Assembly: GCA_900469345.1 (NCBI GenBank)
Contig: UBWZ01000015.1
Coordinates: 62,001-126,000 of the forward strand
Source: Hyphomicrobiales bacterium
GTDB taxonomy: Bacteria > Pseudomonadota > Alphaproteobacteria > Rhizobiales > Rhizobiaceae
Reading direction: 5' to 3'
Length of the DNA: 64,000 nt
The notes beneath the pieces are model-generated. The model saw only the letters and a list, made by a program, of their open reading frames with translations, was not told where the DNA came from and did no database searches. Shown piece after piece: positions 1 through 10,305 of this stretch. The position numbers and the translations under genes were made by a program. The stretch's first letter is position 1. Each line of letters opens with the position of its first letter.

Positions 1-54
1 GATCCGGCGACGATCTCGGCGCGCCGCCGCCTGTCCTCCATCCTGTTTTCGTGA
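1..54 (+). CDS. C-terminal tail of a YbbN/thioredoxin-like co-chaperone (partial)
   Basis: Only the last 17 codons of a gene entering from the left edge are present, ending in TGA. The residues DPATISARRRLSSILFS resemble the end of the alphaproteobacterial YbbN proteins, a thioredoxin fold followed by TPR-like repeats. Such a gene commonly lies just before a LON-domain gene, as here. No catalytic part is visible, so the name rests on this short tail and on context. Confidence 0.5.
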   Translation, partial: DPATISARRRLSSILFS

Positions 55-159
55 TCCGGGTTTATCGCCCGGATAACCTTGCGTTCTTCGCCCGTCGCCC
101 CACATACTCCGAGAGGCAGAAAAGCCGAACTGGAATGGGGTCTGGGAGGTGTCGGACCG

Positions 160-837
160 ATGCATGTGGGAAACGCCCGGTATCTGAAAAGGGAAGATCT
201 CCCGGAAAATGCGCCCGTTTTTCCGCTGACGGGAGCGTTGCTGCTTCCGGGCGGACAGCTGCCGCTCAATATCTTCGAGCCCCGTTATCTTGCGATGTTC
301 GACGCGGCGCTGGCGGGTAACCGGATGCTCGGCGTGGTGCAGCCATCACTGACCGAAAACCCGGATCAGCAGGACGCCTCGCGGCCGGCGCTCGCACCGG
401 TCGGCTGCATAGGCCGCATCACGTCCTTTGCCGAAACCGGTGACGGCCGCTACATCGCTTCCATCAGCGGCGTGTGCCGGATCCGTCTCATGGAAGAGCT
501 GGGCGCCGGGCACCCCTACCGCACGTTCAAGATCGCGCCTTTCCTGTCGGATCTGTCCGAAGAAGACGACGAGGGATCGGTCAATCGCCAGGAGCTGCTG
601 CGCGTGTTCCGCGCCTATCTCGATGCGAACAAGCTGGAGGCCGACTGGGAAAGCGTCGAGCGGGCAGGCAACCGCACACTCGTCAATTCACTGTCGATGA
701 TGTCGCCGTTCGGTCCCGCGGAAAAGCAGGCGCTGCTCGAGGCTCCGGACCTGAAAACCCGGGCCGATACGCTGGTGGCTATCACCGAAATCTTCCTGGC
801 TCGCGGCGCAAACGACGCCGAGACCATCCTGCAATAG
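160..837 (+). CDS. LON substrate-binding domain protein
   Basis: A 225-residue stand-alone version of the N-terminal substrate-binding domain of Lon protease. There is no AAA+ or protease domain, so it is not itself a protease. The family hallmark is seen near the N-terminus, where [20 protein letters not shown] is followed by RYLAMFD. The start at 160 is chosen because GGGAGG lies about ten bases upstream; the frame is open further upstream, but that extension is arginine-rich and has no ribosome site. It follows the YbbN-like gene and precedes a Trm112 gene by 10 bases, so the three are probably one operon. The cellular role of these proteins is not established; protein quality control is a guess. 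Confidence 0.9.
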   Translation: MHVGNARYLKREDLPENAPVFPLTGALLLPGGQLPLNIFEPRYLAMFDAALAGNRMLGVVQPSLTENPDQQDASRPALAPVGCIGRITSFAETGDGRYIASISGVCRIRLMEELGAGHPYRTFKIAPFLSDLSEEDDEGSVNRQELLRVFRAYLDANKLEADWESVERAGNRTLVNSLSMMSPFGPAEKQALLEAPDLKTRADTLVAITEIFLARGANDAETILQ

Positions 838-847
838 CGGGCCGACC

Positions 848-1036
848 ATGGACGAGAGGCTGCACAACGTCGATCCGAAGCTGCTCGATCTTCTCGTCTG
901 CCCCCTCACCAAGGGGCGGCTGTCGCTCAACCGCGAGCGGAACGAGCTCGTATCCGAAAGCGCGCGGCTTGCCTACCCGATCCGCGACGGCATCCCGATC
1001 ATGCTTGTCTCCGAGGCCCGCAAGATCGAGGACTAG
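848..1036 (+). CDS. Trm112 family protein
   Basis: A 62-residue protein of the Trm112/YcaR family. Members are small partners that activate methyltransferases in eukaryotes and archaea; the bacterial role is less clear. The family signature is visible as [17 protein letters not shown] near residue 9 and as [12 protein letters not shown] towards the end. Only one cysteine is present, so the four-cysteine zinc site of the eukaryotic protein is absent, as is usual in proteobacteria. It starts 10 bases after the LON-domain gene and is probably co-transcribed with it. Confidence 0.9.
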   Translation: MDERLHNVDPKLLDLLVCPLTKGRLSLNRERNELVSESARLAYPIRDGIPIMLVSEARKIED

Positions 1037-1039
1037 GAC

Positions 1040-1070
1040 CGGGAGAGGCTGCCGATCCAGATCTCTCCCG
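1040..1070. terminator. Hairpin between convergent genes
   Basis: Perfect 8-base inverted repeat CGGGAGAG (1040-1047) and CTCTCCCG (1063-1070) with a 15-base loop, between the convergent Trm112 and hydroxylase genes. No long T-run follows on either strand, so termination is inferred from position and stem only. Confidence 0.4.
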
Positions 1071-1078
1071 ACACAGCT

Positions 1079-2293
1079 TCAGATCGACTGTCCGGCGAGA
1101 AGCCTCGGCGCGTCGTCTGCCGCCTTTCCTGCCGCCTGATCGATAAAGAAGCTCTTCAGCTTCGGCATCCGCTCGACGAGGCCAAGGCCGAAATCCCGGG
1201 CGACGCGCAGCGGCGTGATGTCGTTCGAAAACAGCCGGTTGAGCACGTCCGTGGTGACGCCCATGCGGAAGGTGTCGAAGCGCCGCCATGTCTGGTAGCG
1301 TTCCAGCACGTTGAGGGCACCGATATCGAGGCCGAGCCGGTCGGCTTCCACGACGGTTTCTGCCAGCGCTGCGACATCCTTGAAACCGAGGTTGAGACCC
1401 TGGCCCGAAATCGGATGAATGCCGTGCGCGGCGTCGCCCGCCAGGGCAAGGCGCGGCGCGACAAAGGCGCGGGCGAGCGTCAGGCCGAGCTGAAAGGCGC
1501 GCTTAGAGCCGACGACGCGAAGCTCGCCGAGCTTGTTGCCGAAGCGGCGCTGCAGTTCCTCCTCGAATACCAGGTCGTCGGACGCCACCAGCCGGTCGGC
1601 ATCGGCGGTGCGCTCCGTCCAGACGAGCGAGGAGCGGTTGTCGGTGAGCGGCAGGATGGCAAACGGGCCGGAGGGCAGAAAGTGCTCCTCCGCCACGCCC
1701 TCATGGGGGCGCTCATGCGCCACGGTGGTGACGATGCCGGACTGGCCATAATCCCAGGTGACGGTGCGGATGCCGGCGAGATCGCGCAGTTTCGAGCGCA
1801 CGCCGTCACAGGCGACCAGCAACCGCGTCTCGATCGTCGAGCCGTCGGACAGGGTAACGAGCGAACGGGTCGTGCCGGTCTCGAAGGCGGCGGCCGACAG
1901 TCCGTGGCGGATCGTGATGCCAAGGCGATCGGCAGCACCGCGCAGGGCACGCACCATGTCGACGTTCATCACCATATGGGCGAAGGGCTGTCCTTCCTCC
2001 GCCTCGCCGCCGAAGGTGAGGAAGACCGGGCGGACGGGGTCGGCGGTGCGGCTATCGGTGACGATCATGCGGTTGATGGGCTGGGCGCCCGCCGCGATTT
2101 CGTCCCAGACGCCGAGAATGCCGAGCATCCGGCTCGCCGCGGCGATGATCGCCGAGGCGCGCTCGTCGCGCTCCCAGATCCCTGCAGGTGCGGCTTCGAC
2201 GACCTCCACCTGCAGATGCGGGGCGGCCTGCTTGACGGCGACCGCAGCCGCCAGTCCTACATAGCCGCCCCCTACAACCAGCATATCCAGCAT
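1079..2293 (-). CDS. UbiH/UbiF/COQ6-type FAD-dependent hydroxylase
   Basis: A 404-residue flavin monooxygenase of the UbiH/COQ6 family, which adds hydroxyl groups to the ubiquinone ring at the inner membrane. The dinucleotide-binding motif GGGYVGLAAA is at residues 8-17. The mid-protein DG motif (ACDGVRSKLRDLAG) and the late FAD-ribityl motif GDAAHGIHPISGQGLNLGF are intact, and the length is typical. The start is supported by GGGAG nine bases upstream. It is convergent with Trm112 and divergent from tesB. Which ring position it acts on cannot be told from sequence alone, so no symbol is given. Confidence 0.9.
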   Translation of the reverse strand: MLDMLVVGGGYVGLAAAVAVKQAAPHLQVEVVEAAPAGIWERDERASAIIAAASRMLGILGVWDEIAAGAQPINRMIVTDSRTADPVRPVFLTFGGEAEEGQPFAHMVMNVDMVRALRGAADRLGITIRHGLSAAAFETGTTRSLVTLSDGSTIETRLLVACDGVRSKLRDLAGIRTVTWDYGQSGIVTTVAHERPHEGVAEEHFLPSGPFAILPLTDNRSSLVWTERTADADRLVASDDLVFEEELQRRFGNKLGELRVVGSKRAFQLGLTLARAFVAPRLALAGDAAHGIHPISGQGLNLGFKDVAALAETVVEADRLGLDIGALNVLERYQTWRRFDTFRMGVTTDVLNRLFSNDITPLRVARDFGLGLVERMPKLKSFFIDQAAGKAADDAPRLLAGQSI

Positions 2294-2380
2294 TTGGCTA
2301 AGCTCCCGTGAGGCTTGAGAATGTCAGGTCACCCATATAGAGCATCAGGCAACCGCTTCCTATTACCGGAGTTCGTCATA

Positions 2381-3268
2381 ATGTCGCGCCCGACCGTTTC
2401 CCCGACACCCATGGACGACCTGCTGGCGACGCTCGACCTCGAGAAGATCGAGGAAAACATCTATCGCGGCACCAGCCCGAAGGATGGCTGGCAGCGGGTG
2501 TTTGGCGGGCAGGTGGTGGCCCAGGCGCTGGTCGCGGCGCAGCGGACGGTCGAGGACGACCGCTTCGTCCACTCGCTGCATGCCTATTTCGTCCGGCCCG
2601 GCGACCCTTCCGTCCCCATTCTCTACGAGGTCGAGCGGATCCGCGACGGATCGAGCTTTGCCACGCGCCAGGTTCTCGCCATCCAGCACGGCAAGGCGAT
2701 CTTCACCCTGTCGGCCTCGTTCCAGGTGGACGAGGGGGGCTACGACCACCAGATCCTCATGCCGGAGGTCACCGATCCGGAAAAGCTGATGGGCGAGCGC
2801 GAATTCAAGGCCGCTTTCCTCGAGCAGGCACCCGAGGCGGTGCGGCGCTACTGGATGCGCGAGCGCCCGATCGAGGTGCGCCCGACATCGCTTCTGCACT
2901 ATCTTACCCGGGACAAGCTGGAGCCGCGGCAGGACGTCTGGGTGCGGGCGCTGGGACCGGTGCCGGCCGACCGCCAGACCCAGGCGGCGGTGCTTGCCTA
3001 CATCTCCGACATGACCCTCCTCGACGCCTCGCTCTATCCGCACGGGACGTCGATCTTCGATCCGTCGCTGCAGGCGGCAAGCCTCGACCACGCCATGTGG
3101 TTCCACAGGCCGGTGGATTTCAGCGACTGGCTTCTCTACAGCCAGGACAGCCCGAGCGCCTGCGGCGCCCGCGGGATGACGCGCGGCACGCTCTATTCCC
3201 GCTCGGGACACCTGATCGCGTCCGTCGCGCAGGAGGGGCTGATTCGTAAAAAGGCAAATGACCGTTAA
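2381..3268 (+). CDS. tesB: Acyl-CoA thioesterase II (TesB)
   Basis: A 295-residue double-hotdog thioesterase that hydrolyses medium- and long-chain acyl-CoA to free acid and CoA. The opening LEKIEENIYRG, the stretch RVFGGQVVAQAL and the arginine-rich PFFVRPGD-like segment near residues 70-80 match E. coli TesB. The C-terminal hotdog carries the conserved aspartate in YISDMTLLDASL. The start at 2381 has CCGGAG at a good distance; an in-frame ATG at 2411 is the alternative and would remove ten residues. A factor-independent terminator follows. Confidence 0.95.
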   Translation: MSRPTVSPTPMDDLLATLDLEKIEENIYRGTSPKDGWQRVFGGQVVAQALVAAQRTVEDDRFVHSLHAYFVRPGDPSVPILYEVERIRDGSSFATRQVLAIQHGKAIFTLSASFQVDEGGYDHQILMPEVTDPEKLMGEREFKAAFLEQAPEAVRRYWMRERPIEVRPTSLLHYLTRDKLEPRQDVWVRALGPVPADRQTQAAVLAYISDMTLLDASLYPHGTSIFDPSLQAASLDHAMWFHRPVDFSDWLLYSQDSPSACGARGMTRGTLYSRSGHLIASVAQEGLIRKKANDR

Positions 3269-3311
3269 TTGAGCAAAATTTCAGAATTGCACTTAATTTG
3301 TTCAGAAATTG

Positions 3312-3333
3312 CGGGCCGATGTGCCCGTTTTTT
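3312..3333 (+). terminator. Terminator after tesB
   Basis: Stem CGGGC/GCCCG (3312-3316 with 3323-3327), a 6-base loop, then six Ts. It separates tesB from the glnK control region. Confidence 0.75.
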
Positions 3334-3387
3334 CATTTATTGCGAATAAACTCTTTGTTTACAGTCGGTTGCATGGCCGATTGAATC

Positions 3388-3825
<438 letters not shown>

Positions 3826-3853
3826 GCACGGCTGACAGGGGAGTTTTCAAGCT

Positions 3854-5278
3854 ATGCAATTTACAAAACCATCTGCTCTGGGACGGGTTGGCGCGGCTGC
3901 CGCGGCACTGCTCGCGCCCGTTGCCGCCTTTGCGCAGGACGCTGCCGCACCGGCTGCCGCGGCTGCAGCTCCGGCAATGACCATGGACAAGGGCGACAAC
4001 ACCTGGATGATGGTGTCCACCGTCCTGGTGCTGTTCATGACCATTCCCGGCCTTGCGCTTTTCTACGGCGGTCTCGTCCGCGCCAAGAACATGCTCTCCG
4101 TGCTGATGCAGGTCTTCATGATCACCTGCGTCGTGATGATCATCTGGGTGACCTACGGCTACTCGCTGGCCTTTACCGATGGCGGTTCGATGAACCTGTT
4201 CGTCGGCGGCCTGTCCAAGATGTTCCTCGCCGGCGTCGACACGACGACGCTCGCCGAAAGCTTCACCAAGGGCGTCGCCATCCCCGAGCTGACCTTCGTC
4301 TGCTTCCAGATGACCTTCGCCTGCATCACGCCCGCCCTGATCGTCGGCGCCTTTGCCGAACGCATCAAGTTCTCGGCGGTCATGCTGTTCGTCGTCCTGT
4401 GGGTGACCTTCATCTACTTCCCGATGGCCCACATGGTCTGGTTCTGGGGCGGCCCGAGCGCCTATACCGGTCCGACCGGCCTGATCTTCTCCTACGGCGC
4501 CATCGACTTTGCCGGCGGCACCGTGGTGCACATCAATGCCGGTATCGCAGGTCTCGTCGGCGCGATCATGCTCGGCAAGCGCACCGGCTACAAGAAGGAC
4601 ATCATGGCACCCCACTCCATGACGCTGACCATGGTCGGCGCCTCCATGCTGTGGGTCGGCTGGTTCGGCTTTAACGCCGGCTCGAACCTCGAAGCCAACT
4701 CCTACGCCTCGCTCGCGATGATCAACACCTTCGTTGCAACGGCCGCGGCCGCTGTTTCCTGGTGCCTGGTCGAGAACTTCTCGCGCGGCAAGGCTTCGAT
4801 GCTCGGTGCAGCATCGGGTGCGGTTGCCGGCCTCGTTGCCGTGACGCCCGCCGCCGGCTTTGCCGGACCGATGGGCTCGATCGTGCTTGGCCTGATCGTC
4901 TCGCCGGTCTGCTACTTCTTCGTCGACGTCGTGAAGAACAAGTTCAACTACGACGACTCGCTTGACGTCTTCGGCGTACACTGCGTCGGCGGCATCATCG
5001 GTGCGATCGGCACCGGCATCCTCGTCAACCCGGCCCTCGGCGGCGCCGGCATCGTCGATTACTCGACCCCGGACTTCGCCGCGACCTATGCCGGCACGGC
5101 AACCCAGGTCTGGGCGCAGCTGAAGGGCGTCCTGACGACGCTGCTGTGGTCGGGCATCGGCTCGGCGATCCTCTACAAGGTCGTCGACCTGATCGTCGGC
5201 CTGCGCGTCACGGTGGAATCCGAGCGCGAGGGTCTCGATCTGTCGACCCACGGCGAAGCTGCCTACCACTCGTCCTGA
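3854..5278 (+). CDS. amtB: Ammonium transporter AmtB
   Basis: A 474-residue inner-membrane ammonium channel of the Amt/Rh family. An alanine-rich signal peptide (about residues 1-27) and a short Ala/Pro linker precede eleven predicted membrane spans. The pore histidines are seen in GGTVVHINAGIAG (about residue 226) and VFGVHCVGG (about residue 376). The signature FAGGTVVHINAG and the early GLALFYGGLVR are intact. Its cytoplasmic face is expected to be blocked by GlnK, encoded just upstream in the same operon. A strong hairpin terminator follows. Confidence 0.97.
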   Translation: MQFTKPSALGRVGAAAAALLAPVAAFAQDAAAPAAAAAAPAMTMDKGDNTWMMVSTVLVLFMTIPGLALFYGGLVRAKNMLSVLMQVFMITCVVMIIWVTYGYSLAFTDGGSMNLFVGGLSKMFLAGVDTTTLAESFTKGVAIPELTFVCFQMTFACITPALIVGAFAERIKFSAVMLFVVLWVTFIYFPMAHMVWFWGGPSAYTGPTGLIFSYGAIDFAGGTVVHINAGIAGLVGAIMLGKRTGYKKDIMAPHSMTLTMVGASMLWVGWFGFNAGSNLEANSYASLAMINTFVATAAAAVSWCLVENFSRGKASMLGAASGAVAGLVAVTPAAGFAGPMGSIVLGLIVSPVCYFFVDVVKNKFNYDDSLDVFGVHCVGGIIGAIGTGILVNPALGGAGIVDYSTPDFAATYAGTATQVWAQLKGVLTTLLWSGIGSAILYKVVDLIVGLRVTVESEREGLDLSTHGEAAYHSS

Positions 5279-5325
5279 GGCTGGCCGCCGGTCCTCAGGG
5301 CCCGGCTCGCTCCTCTTCCAAGATA

Positions 5326-5353
5326 AAAACCCGGGGTTCACGCCCCGGGTTTT
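5326..5353 (+). terminator. Terminator after amtB
   Basis: Perfect 11-base stem AAAACCCGGGG (5326-5336) with CCCCGGGTTTT (5343-5353), loop TTCACG. Ts inside the right arm serve as the release run. Confidence 0.85.
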
Positions 5354-5384
5354 GCGTTTTGCGAAGCTTTGCGGCCCCGCGTGG

Positions 5385-5400
5385 TTAAAGACGTATTAAC
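5385..5400 (+). promoter_or_regulatory. Full CtrA-type box upstream of ftsK
   Basis: TTAA (5385-5388), seven bases, TTAAC (5396-5400) exactly matches the alphaproteobacterial CtrA consensus TTAA-N7-TTAAC. It lies 95 bases before the chosen ftsK start and downstream of the amtB terminator, a sensible place for promoter control. A CcrM-type GATTC site follows at 5453-5457. Binding is inferred from sequence only. Confidence 0.65.
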
Positions 5401-5494
5401 CATCTGCACGGTAGCTTTCCCTTTGACGTGCGTGAGCAACCGGCACTTGCCGATTCGCGCGCAAGATTGCGTTTCAGGAACGGCGGGCAGACAG

Positions 5495-8200
5495 ATGGGC
5501 AGAAGCAGTTCGGCGGCAATGGCACACCATTCCACCCGTCTCGCACTCACGGCCTTCCTTTGGCGGCAGGCGATGGCGCTGGCGGGCTTTGCCGTGTTCG
5601 TGGCACTGGCGCTCGCGGTCGCAGCGCTCGCCACCTGGAATGTGGCCGACCCGAGCCTTTCCTACGCCACCGACAATCCCCCGGCCAATATCCTTGGCCA
5701 CTCCGGGGCGATCTTTGCCGACCTGATGATGCAGTTCCTGGGGCTCGCCAGCGTGTTTGCGCTGCTGCCCGTGCTTGCCCTATCGCTGGCGCTGATTGCC
5801 GGCCGCCGCTACGACCGCATCCCGGCGCGGCTGGCCGCCTGGGGCGGCGGCACGCTGCTCGCCTCGGCCACGCTCGGCTGCTTCCCCGCGCCCCATACCT
5901 GGCCCATCCCGAACGGCATCGGCGGCGTGATCGGCGACATGATCCTGCGCTTCCCGGCGCTGTTCGTCGGCGCCTATCCGACCGGCATGGTCGCCATGGT
6001 GCTCGGCTGCATCTTCACCATCCCCTGCGCCTGGCTGATGCTGTTTGCCTCGGGCCTCGTCGGCGAAGCCTTCGCGGACGAATCCGAGGATGACGAAAAG
6101 CCGGTCGCCGCCGTCCAGACCCGCTCGCGGCGCGACGAGGCCGAGGAAGAAGACGACGAGGACGGCCTGCTTGCCCGCCTGTCCAACCTGCTTGCCTTCG
6201 GGGCGATCACCCACCACTGGTACATCGCCCAGGCCCGCCTGCGGCGGCTTGCCGGAATCAAGCCGAAGGCGCGGATCGGCTTCGACCAGCCCTACGACTT
6301 CAACGACGACGAATTCGGCACGCTGAACGAACCGGTGCGGCCAAAGTCGGCGGCCGCTACTGCCGGCCGCCGCACCGAGCCCTCGCTCGACGGCCCGCCT
6401 GTGCCGCCTGCGGCGTCACGCCGTGTCGTTTCGACGCCGCCGGCTGGCGCCCGTGATTTCGACGACGACGACCCACCCTTCGACATGGACGATACGCCCC
6501 GCCCGGCCGGCATCCTGTCCGATGACGACGAGGACGACGACGCGCCGTTCATCACCTCGCGTGCGCCGCAGCCTGCCGGTGGCGCCCGCAGCCAGCCGCG
6601 GGTGACGCCTGCCGCCGCCCCGCCCAAGCCCAGCACCCGAACCTCCCGCGAGGCGCAGACGTCGCTTCTGTCTTCGGACGGTTTCCAGCTGCCGCCGATC
6701 CACCTGCTTGCCGAGCCCAAGGCGGTGGCGCGCGACGCCTCGCTGTCGGCCGATGCGCTGGAGCAGAATGCCCGCATGCTGGAAGGCGTGCTGGAAGATT
6801 TCGGCGTCAAGGGCGAGATCATCCATGTCCGCCCGGGTCCGGTCGTTACCCTCTACGAACTCGAGCCGGCGCCCGGCATCAAGTCGTCGCGGGTCATCGG
6901 CCTTGCCGACGACATCGCCCGCTCGATGAGCGCGATCGCGGCGCGCGTCGCCGTCGTCCCGGGGCGCAACGCGATCGGCATCGAACTGCCGAACCGCACG
7001 CGCGAGACCGTCTACCTGCGCGAGATGATCGGTTCGAAGGATTTCGAGGGCAGCAAGGCCAAGCTCGCCATGGCGCTCGGCAAGACGATCGGCGGCGAAC
7101 CCGTCGTCGCAGACCTCGCCAAGATGCCGCATTTGCTGGTCGCCGGTACGACCGGCTCGGGCAAGTCGGTCGCCATCAACACGATGATCCTGTCGCTGCT
7201 CTACCGCTACACGCCGGAGAAGTGCCGGCTGATCATGATCGATCCGAAGATGCTCGAACTGTCCGTCTATGACGGCATTCCGCACCTGCTGTCGCCCGTC
7301 GTCACCGACCCCAAGAAGGCGGTGGTGGCGCTGAAGTGGACCGTGCGGGAGATGGAAGAGCGCTACAAGAAGATGTCGAAGATCGGCGTGCGCAACATCG
7401 ACGGCTTCAACAGCCGTGTGGAGCAGGCGATCGAGCGCGGCGAGGTGCTGACCCGCACGGTGCAGACCGGCTTCGACCGGCAGACCGGCGAGGCGGTCTA
7501 CGAGACGGAAGAGTTCGATCTCCAGCCGATCCCCTACATCGTCGTCATCATCGACGAAATGGCCGACCTGATGATGGTCGCCGGCAAGGACATCGAAGGC
7601 GCCGTGCAGCGGCTGGCGCAGATGGCCCGTGCGGCCGGCATCCATGTGATCATGGCGACGCAGCGGCCTTCGGTCGACGTCATCACCGGCACGATCAAGG
7701 CCAACTTCCCGACCCGCATCTCCTTCCAGGTGACGTCGAAGATCGACAGCCGCACCATCCTCGGCGAACAGGGGGCGGAACAGCTGCTCGGCATGGGCGA
7801 CATGCTCTACATGGCGGGCGGCGGTCGCATCCAGCGCGTCCACGGCCCGTTCGTCTCGGATATCGAGGTCGAGGAGATCGTCGCCTACTTGAAAACTCAA
7901 GGGTCACCCCAATATCTCGAAGCGATCACGGCCGACGAGGACGAGGATGGCGAGGGTTCCGGACCGACGGGAACCGCCAACCTTTCGGAATCGGACGACC
8001 CCTACGACCAGGCGGTGGCGATCGTTCTGCGCGACGGCAAGGCATCCACGTCCTATGTTCAACGCAGGCTCGGCATCGGTTACAATCGCGCCGCCTCGCT
8101 GATCGAGCGGATGGAAAAGGAAGGCCTGATCGGGCCGGCCAACCATGCGGGCAAGCGCGAGATCCTGGTGCCGACCGAGGCGGATGTGCTCGATCGATAG
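5495..8200 (+). CDS. ftsK: DNA translocase FtsK
   Basis: A 901-residue septal DNA pump that clears and aligns chromosome termini during division. The N-terminus holds several membrane spans (about residues 20-190). A long acidic, proline-rich linker follows (about 190-400) with runs of Asp and Glu. The motor domain has Walker A GTTGSGKS (about 551-558) and Walker [12 protein letters not shown] (about 681-690). The C-terminal winged-helix gamma domain ([21 protein letters not shown]), which reads KOPS sites, is complete. The start at 5495 matches the family N-terminus; the frame is open upstream. A CtrA box precedes it. Confidence 0.95.
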   Translation: MGRSSSAAMAHHSTRLALTAFLWRQAMALAGFAVFVALALAVAALATWNVADPSLSYATDNPPANILGHSGAIFADLMMQFLGLASVFALLPVLALSLALIAGRRYDRIPARLAAWGGGTLLASATLGCFPAPHTWPIPNGIGGVIGDMILRFPALFVGAYPTGMVAMVLGCIFTIPCAWLMLFASGLVGEAFADESEDDEKPVAAVQTRSRRDEAEEEDDEDGLLARLSNLLAFGAITHHWYIAQARLRRLAGIKPKARIGFDQPYDFNDDEFGTLNEPVRPKSAAATAGRRTEPSLDGPPVPPAASRRVVSTPPAGARDFDDDDPPFDMDDTPRPAGILSDDDEDDDAPFITSRAPQPAGGARSQPRVTPAAAPPKPSTRTSREAQTSLLSSDGFQLPPIHLLAEPKAVARDASLSADALEQNARMLEGVLEDFGVKGEIIHVRPGPVVTLYELEPAPGIKSSRVIGLADDIARSMSAIAARVAVVPGRNAIGIELPNRTRETVYLREMIGSKDFEGSKAKLAMALGKTIGGEPVVADLAKMPHLLVAGTTGSGKSVAINTMILSLLYRYTPEKCRLIMIDPKMLELSVYDGIPHLLSPVVTDPKKAVVALKWTVREMEERYKKMSKIGVRNIDGFNSRVEQAIERGEVLTRTVQTGFDRQTGEAVYETEEFDLQPIPYIVVIIDEMADLMMVAGKDIEGAVQRLAQMARAAGIHVIMATQRPSVDVITGTIKANFPTRISFQVTSKIDSRTILGEQGAEQLLGMGDMLYMAGGGRIQRVHGPFVSDIEVEEIVAYLKTQGSPQYLEAITADEDEDGEGSGPTGTANLSESDDPYDQAVAIVLRDGKASTSYVQRRLGIGYNRAASLIERMEKEGLIGPANHAGKREILVPTEADVLDR

Positions 8201-8274
8201 GGGTAGCCGCGGTTGGCCGAGGTGGTCATCAAGGCGCCGCGTTTGGCGGCCAAGAAGCAGGGAAGGAGACCAGA

Positions 8275-8922
8275 ATGAAGAGCGACAAATCCACCCTTTT
8301 CCCTGCCATGGGGCGTCGGCAGTTCTCGATCGGCCTCGCCGGTCTGGCGGCCGCTTCGCTGATGCCGGGTCTCAGCCTCGCCCAAGGCGCGGATAATGCC
8401 GCTGCGCAGAAGATTGCCGATCACTTTTCTTCGGTGAAGACGATGATGGGCGAATTCGTGCAGTTCGGGCCACGCGGCGAGCAGACCGGCGGCAAGTTCT
8501 TTATCGAGCGGCCCGGCAAGCTGCGCTTCAACTTCGAGGATCCCTCGCCGGTGCGCGTCATCGCCGACGGCAACAACGTCGCGATCGGCAACATGAAGCT
8601 GAAGACCTGGGATCTCTATCCGTTGTCGAAGACGCCGCTGAGCCTGCTGCTGTCGTCCAAGATCGACCTCAGCAACCAGACGGTGCGCAACGTCAAGCAG
8701 GAAACCGATCTCACCACGATCGTGCTCGGCAACAAGAGCGTGTTCGGCGATTCGACCATCACCATGATGTTCGACAGCAAGACGTTCGACCTGCGCCAGT
8801 GGACGATCACCGATGCCCAGAACAAGGACACCTCGGTGATGGTCTACAATGTCCGCGAGGGCGTCAGCCTCGACGAGAAGGTGTTCGCCATTCCCTACGA
8901 AGACATCCGCAAGCCGGGCTGA
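8275..8922 (+). CDS. lolA: LolA-type outer-membrane lipoprotein carrier
   Basis: A 215-residue periplasmic carrier that shuttles lipoproteins from the LolCDE transporter to the outer membrane. An N-terminal signal with RRQFSIGLAGLAAASL and cleavage near LAQG is seen; the twin arginine could direct it to Tat, although the Sec route is equally possible. The fold features GKFFIERPGKLRFNFEDPSP and the late QWTITDAQN match the LolA family. GGAAGGAGA precedes the start. It lies 74 bases after ftsK in the same direction, a common rhizobial pairing, and may be co-transcribed. Confidence 0.9.
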   Translation: MKSDKSTLFPAMGRRQFSIGLAGLAAASLMPGLSLAQGADNAAAQKIADHFSSVKTMMGEFVQFGPRGEQTGGKFFIERPGKLRFNFEDPSPVRVIADGNNVAIGNMKLKTWDLYPLSKTPLSLLLSSKIDLSNQTVRNVKQETDLTTIVLGNKSVFGDSTITMMFDSKTFDLRQWTITDAQNKDTSVMVYNVREGVSLDEKVFAIPYEDIRKPG

Positions 8923-9020
8923 TGCGGCGCCCGGCCACCAAACCGGTGCCGGGTGTCGGATTTCGGCTTCTCATGCCGGGCCAAATTGCCTAAACCTCGG
9001 CGCATCAGCCGAGGTTCAGC

Positions 9021-9821
9021 ATGACATTTTCGATCACGACGTGGAACATCAACTCCGTTCGCCTGCGCATGCCGATCGTCGAGCAGTTCCTCGTCCGCCA
9101 CAAGCCGGACATCCTGTGCCTGCAGGAAATCAAGTGCCAGGAGCACGAGTTTCCGCTGCAGCCCCTCAAGGATCTCGGCTACCAGCACATCATCATTCAC
9201 GGCCAGAAGGGCTATCACGGGGTGGCGATCGCCTCGAAAGTGCCGCTGCTGGAAGATCACCGGCAGAATTTCTGCAATGTCGGCGATGCCCGCCATATCT
9301 CGGCAATCTTCGAGCGCGGAGCGCGGCGCATCCGCCTGCACAATTTCTATGTGCCGGCCGGCGGCGACGAGCCCGACCGCAGCATCAACCCGAAATTCGG
9401 CCACAAGCTGGATTTCGTCGAGGAGATGAAGAGCCTGAAGGCCGACATGCCGGGCGTCTCCTCCATCCTGGTCGGCGATCTCAACATCGCGCCGCTGGAG
9501 AGCGACGTCTGGAGCCACAAGCAGCTGCTGAAGATCGTCAGCCACACGCCGGTCGAGACCGACGGCATGAAGGAGATCATCGCCAAGGGTGGCTGGCTGG
9601 ACCTGATGCGCCACCACACGCCGGAACCGGAAAAGATCTACACCTGGTGGAGCTACCGGGCCAAGGACTGGGAGGCGGCGGACCGCGGCCGGCGGCTCGA
9701 CCACATCTGGTCATCTCCCGAACTCGGCCCCTTCCTCGACCGCATCGACGTCTTGAAGGAAGCGCGCGGCTGGAACCAGCCGTCCGACCACGTGCCGGTC
9801 ACGGCGGTGTTCAGGTTCTAG
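9021..9821 (+). CDS. xthA: Exodeoxyribonuclease III (XthA)
   Basis: A 266-residue metal-dependent nuclease of the endonuclease/exonuclease/phosphatase family that acts in base-excision repair as AP endonuclease and 3'-exonuclease. Motifs in order: TWNINSVRLR at the N-terminus, LCLQEIKC with the metal-binding glutamate, FYVPAGGD, GDLNIAP with the catalytic Asp/Asn, RLDHIW, and SDHVPV at the end with the catalytic Asp-His pair. All are intact and the length is typical. It is convergent with the gene downstream. Confidence 0.96.
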   Translation: MTFSITTWNINSVRLRMPIVEQFLVRHKPDILCLQEIKCQEHEFPLQPLKDLGYQHIIIHGQKGYHGVAIASKVPLLEDHRQNFCNVGDARHISAIFERGARRIRLHNFYVPAGGDEPDRSINPKFGHKLDFVEEMKSLKADMPGVSSILVGDLNIAPLESDVWSHKQLLKIVSHTPVETDGMKEIIAKGGWLDLMRHHTPEPEKIYTWWSYRAKDWEAADRGRRLDHIWSSPELGPFLDRIDVLKEARGWNQPSDHVPVTAVFRF

Positions 9822-9840
9822 AGCGGCTTGCCGCCAGCAC

Positions 9841-10296
9841 TTACCGGAATCGGTAGCCCATGGCGGCTGCGGCTTTTGCTAGGTTGGAGATGTTGTCGCG
9901 GATGCGGCTTTCGATCAGGTGGCCGACCTGAGGGTATTCCTCGAGCAGGCGCTGGAAGAGGCCGCGGCTGATCTTCAGGACTTCGGACTCTTCGGTGGCA
10001 ATCGCCGTGAACTTACGCTCGACCATGGTGACAAGCGCGAGCTCCGACAGGAGCGTGCCGGGTCCCACCGTCTTTTCGACCCGGACACCGCCGTCGCGAC
10101 CGGTGACGTAGAGCTCGAACTGCCCGCGGGTGACGATGAAGGCGGCCTCGGCCGGCGACCGCTCGCGAAACAGTTCCTGACCCGCCCCGACCGGGCGACG
10201 TTCGGCGCCAAAGGCGATCAGGCGCAACTGGTCGCCGTCCAGCTCCTTGAAGAGCGGGACCTGCGACAGGAGCCTGATATCGTCGTTGAGCGCCAT
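9841..10296 (-). CDS. Cyclic nucleotide-binding domain protein
   Basis: A 151-residue protein made of one cyclic-nucleotide-binding beta-roll and no DNA-binding domain, so it is not a Crp-type transcription factor. The opening LLSQVPLFKELDGDQLRLIAF and the central GPGTLLSELALVTM follow the fold, but the phosphate-binding cassette is only partly recognisable, so ligand binding is uncertain. It lies 9 bases downstream of the CenR-like regulator gene and is almost certainly co-transcribed with it, an arrangement also known in Brucella and other Rhizobiales. Confidence 0.85.
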   Translation of the reverse strand: MALNDDIRLLSQVPLFKELDGDQLRLIAFGAERRPVGAGQELFRERSPAEAAFIVTRGQFELYVTGRDGGVRVEKTVGPGTLLSELALVTMVERKFTAIATEESEVLKISRGLFQRLLEEYPQVGHLIESRIRDNISNLAKAAAAMGYRFR

Positions 10297-10305
10297 GAGC
10301 CTGAC

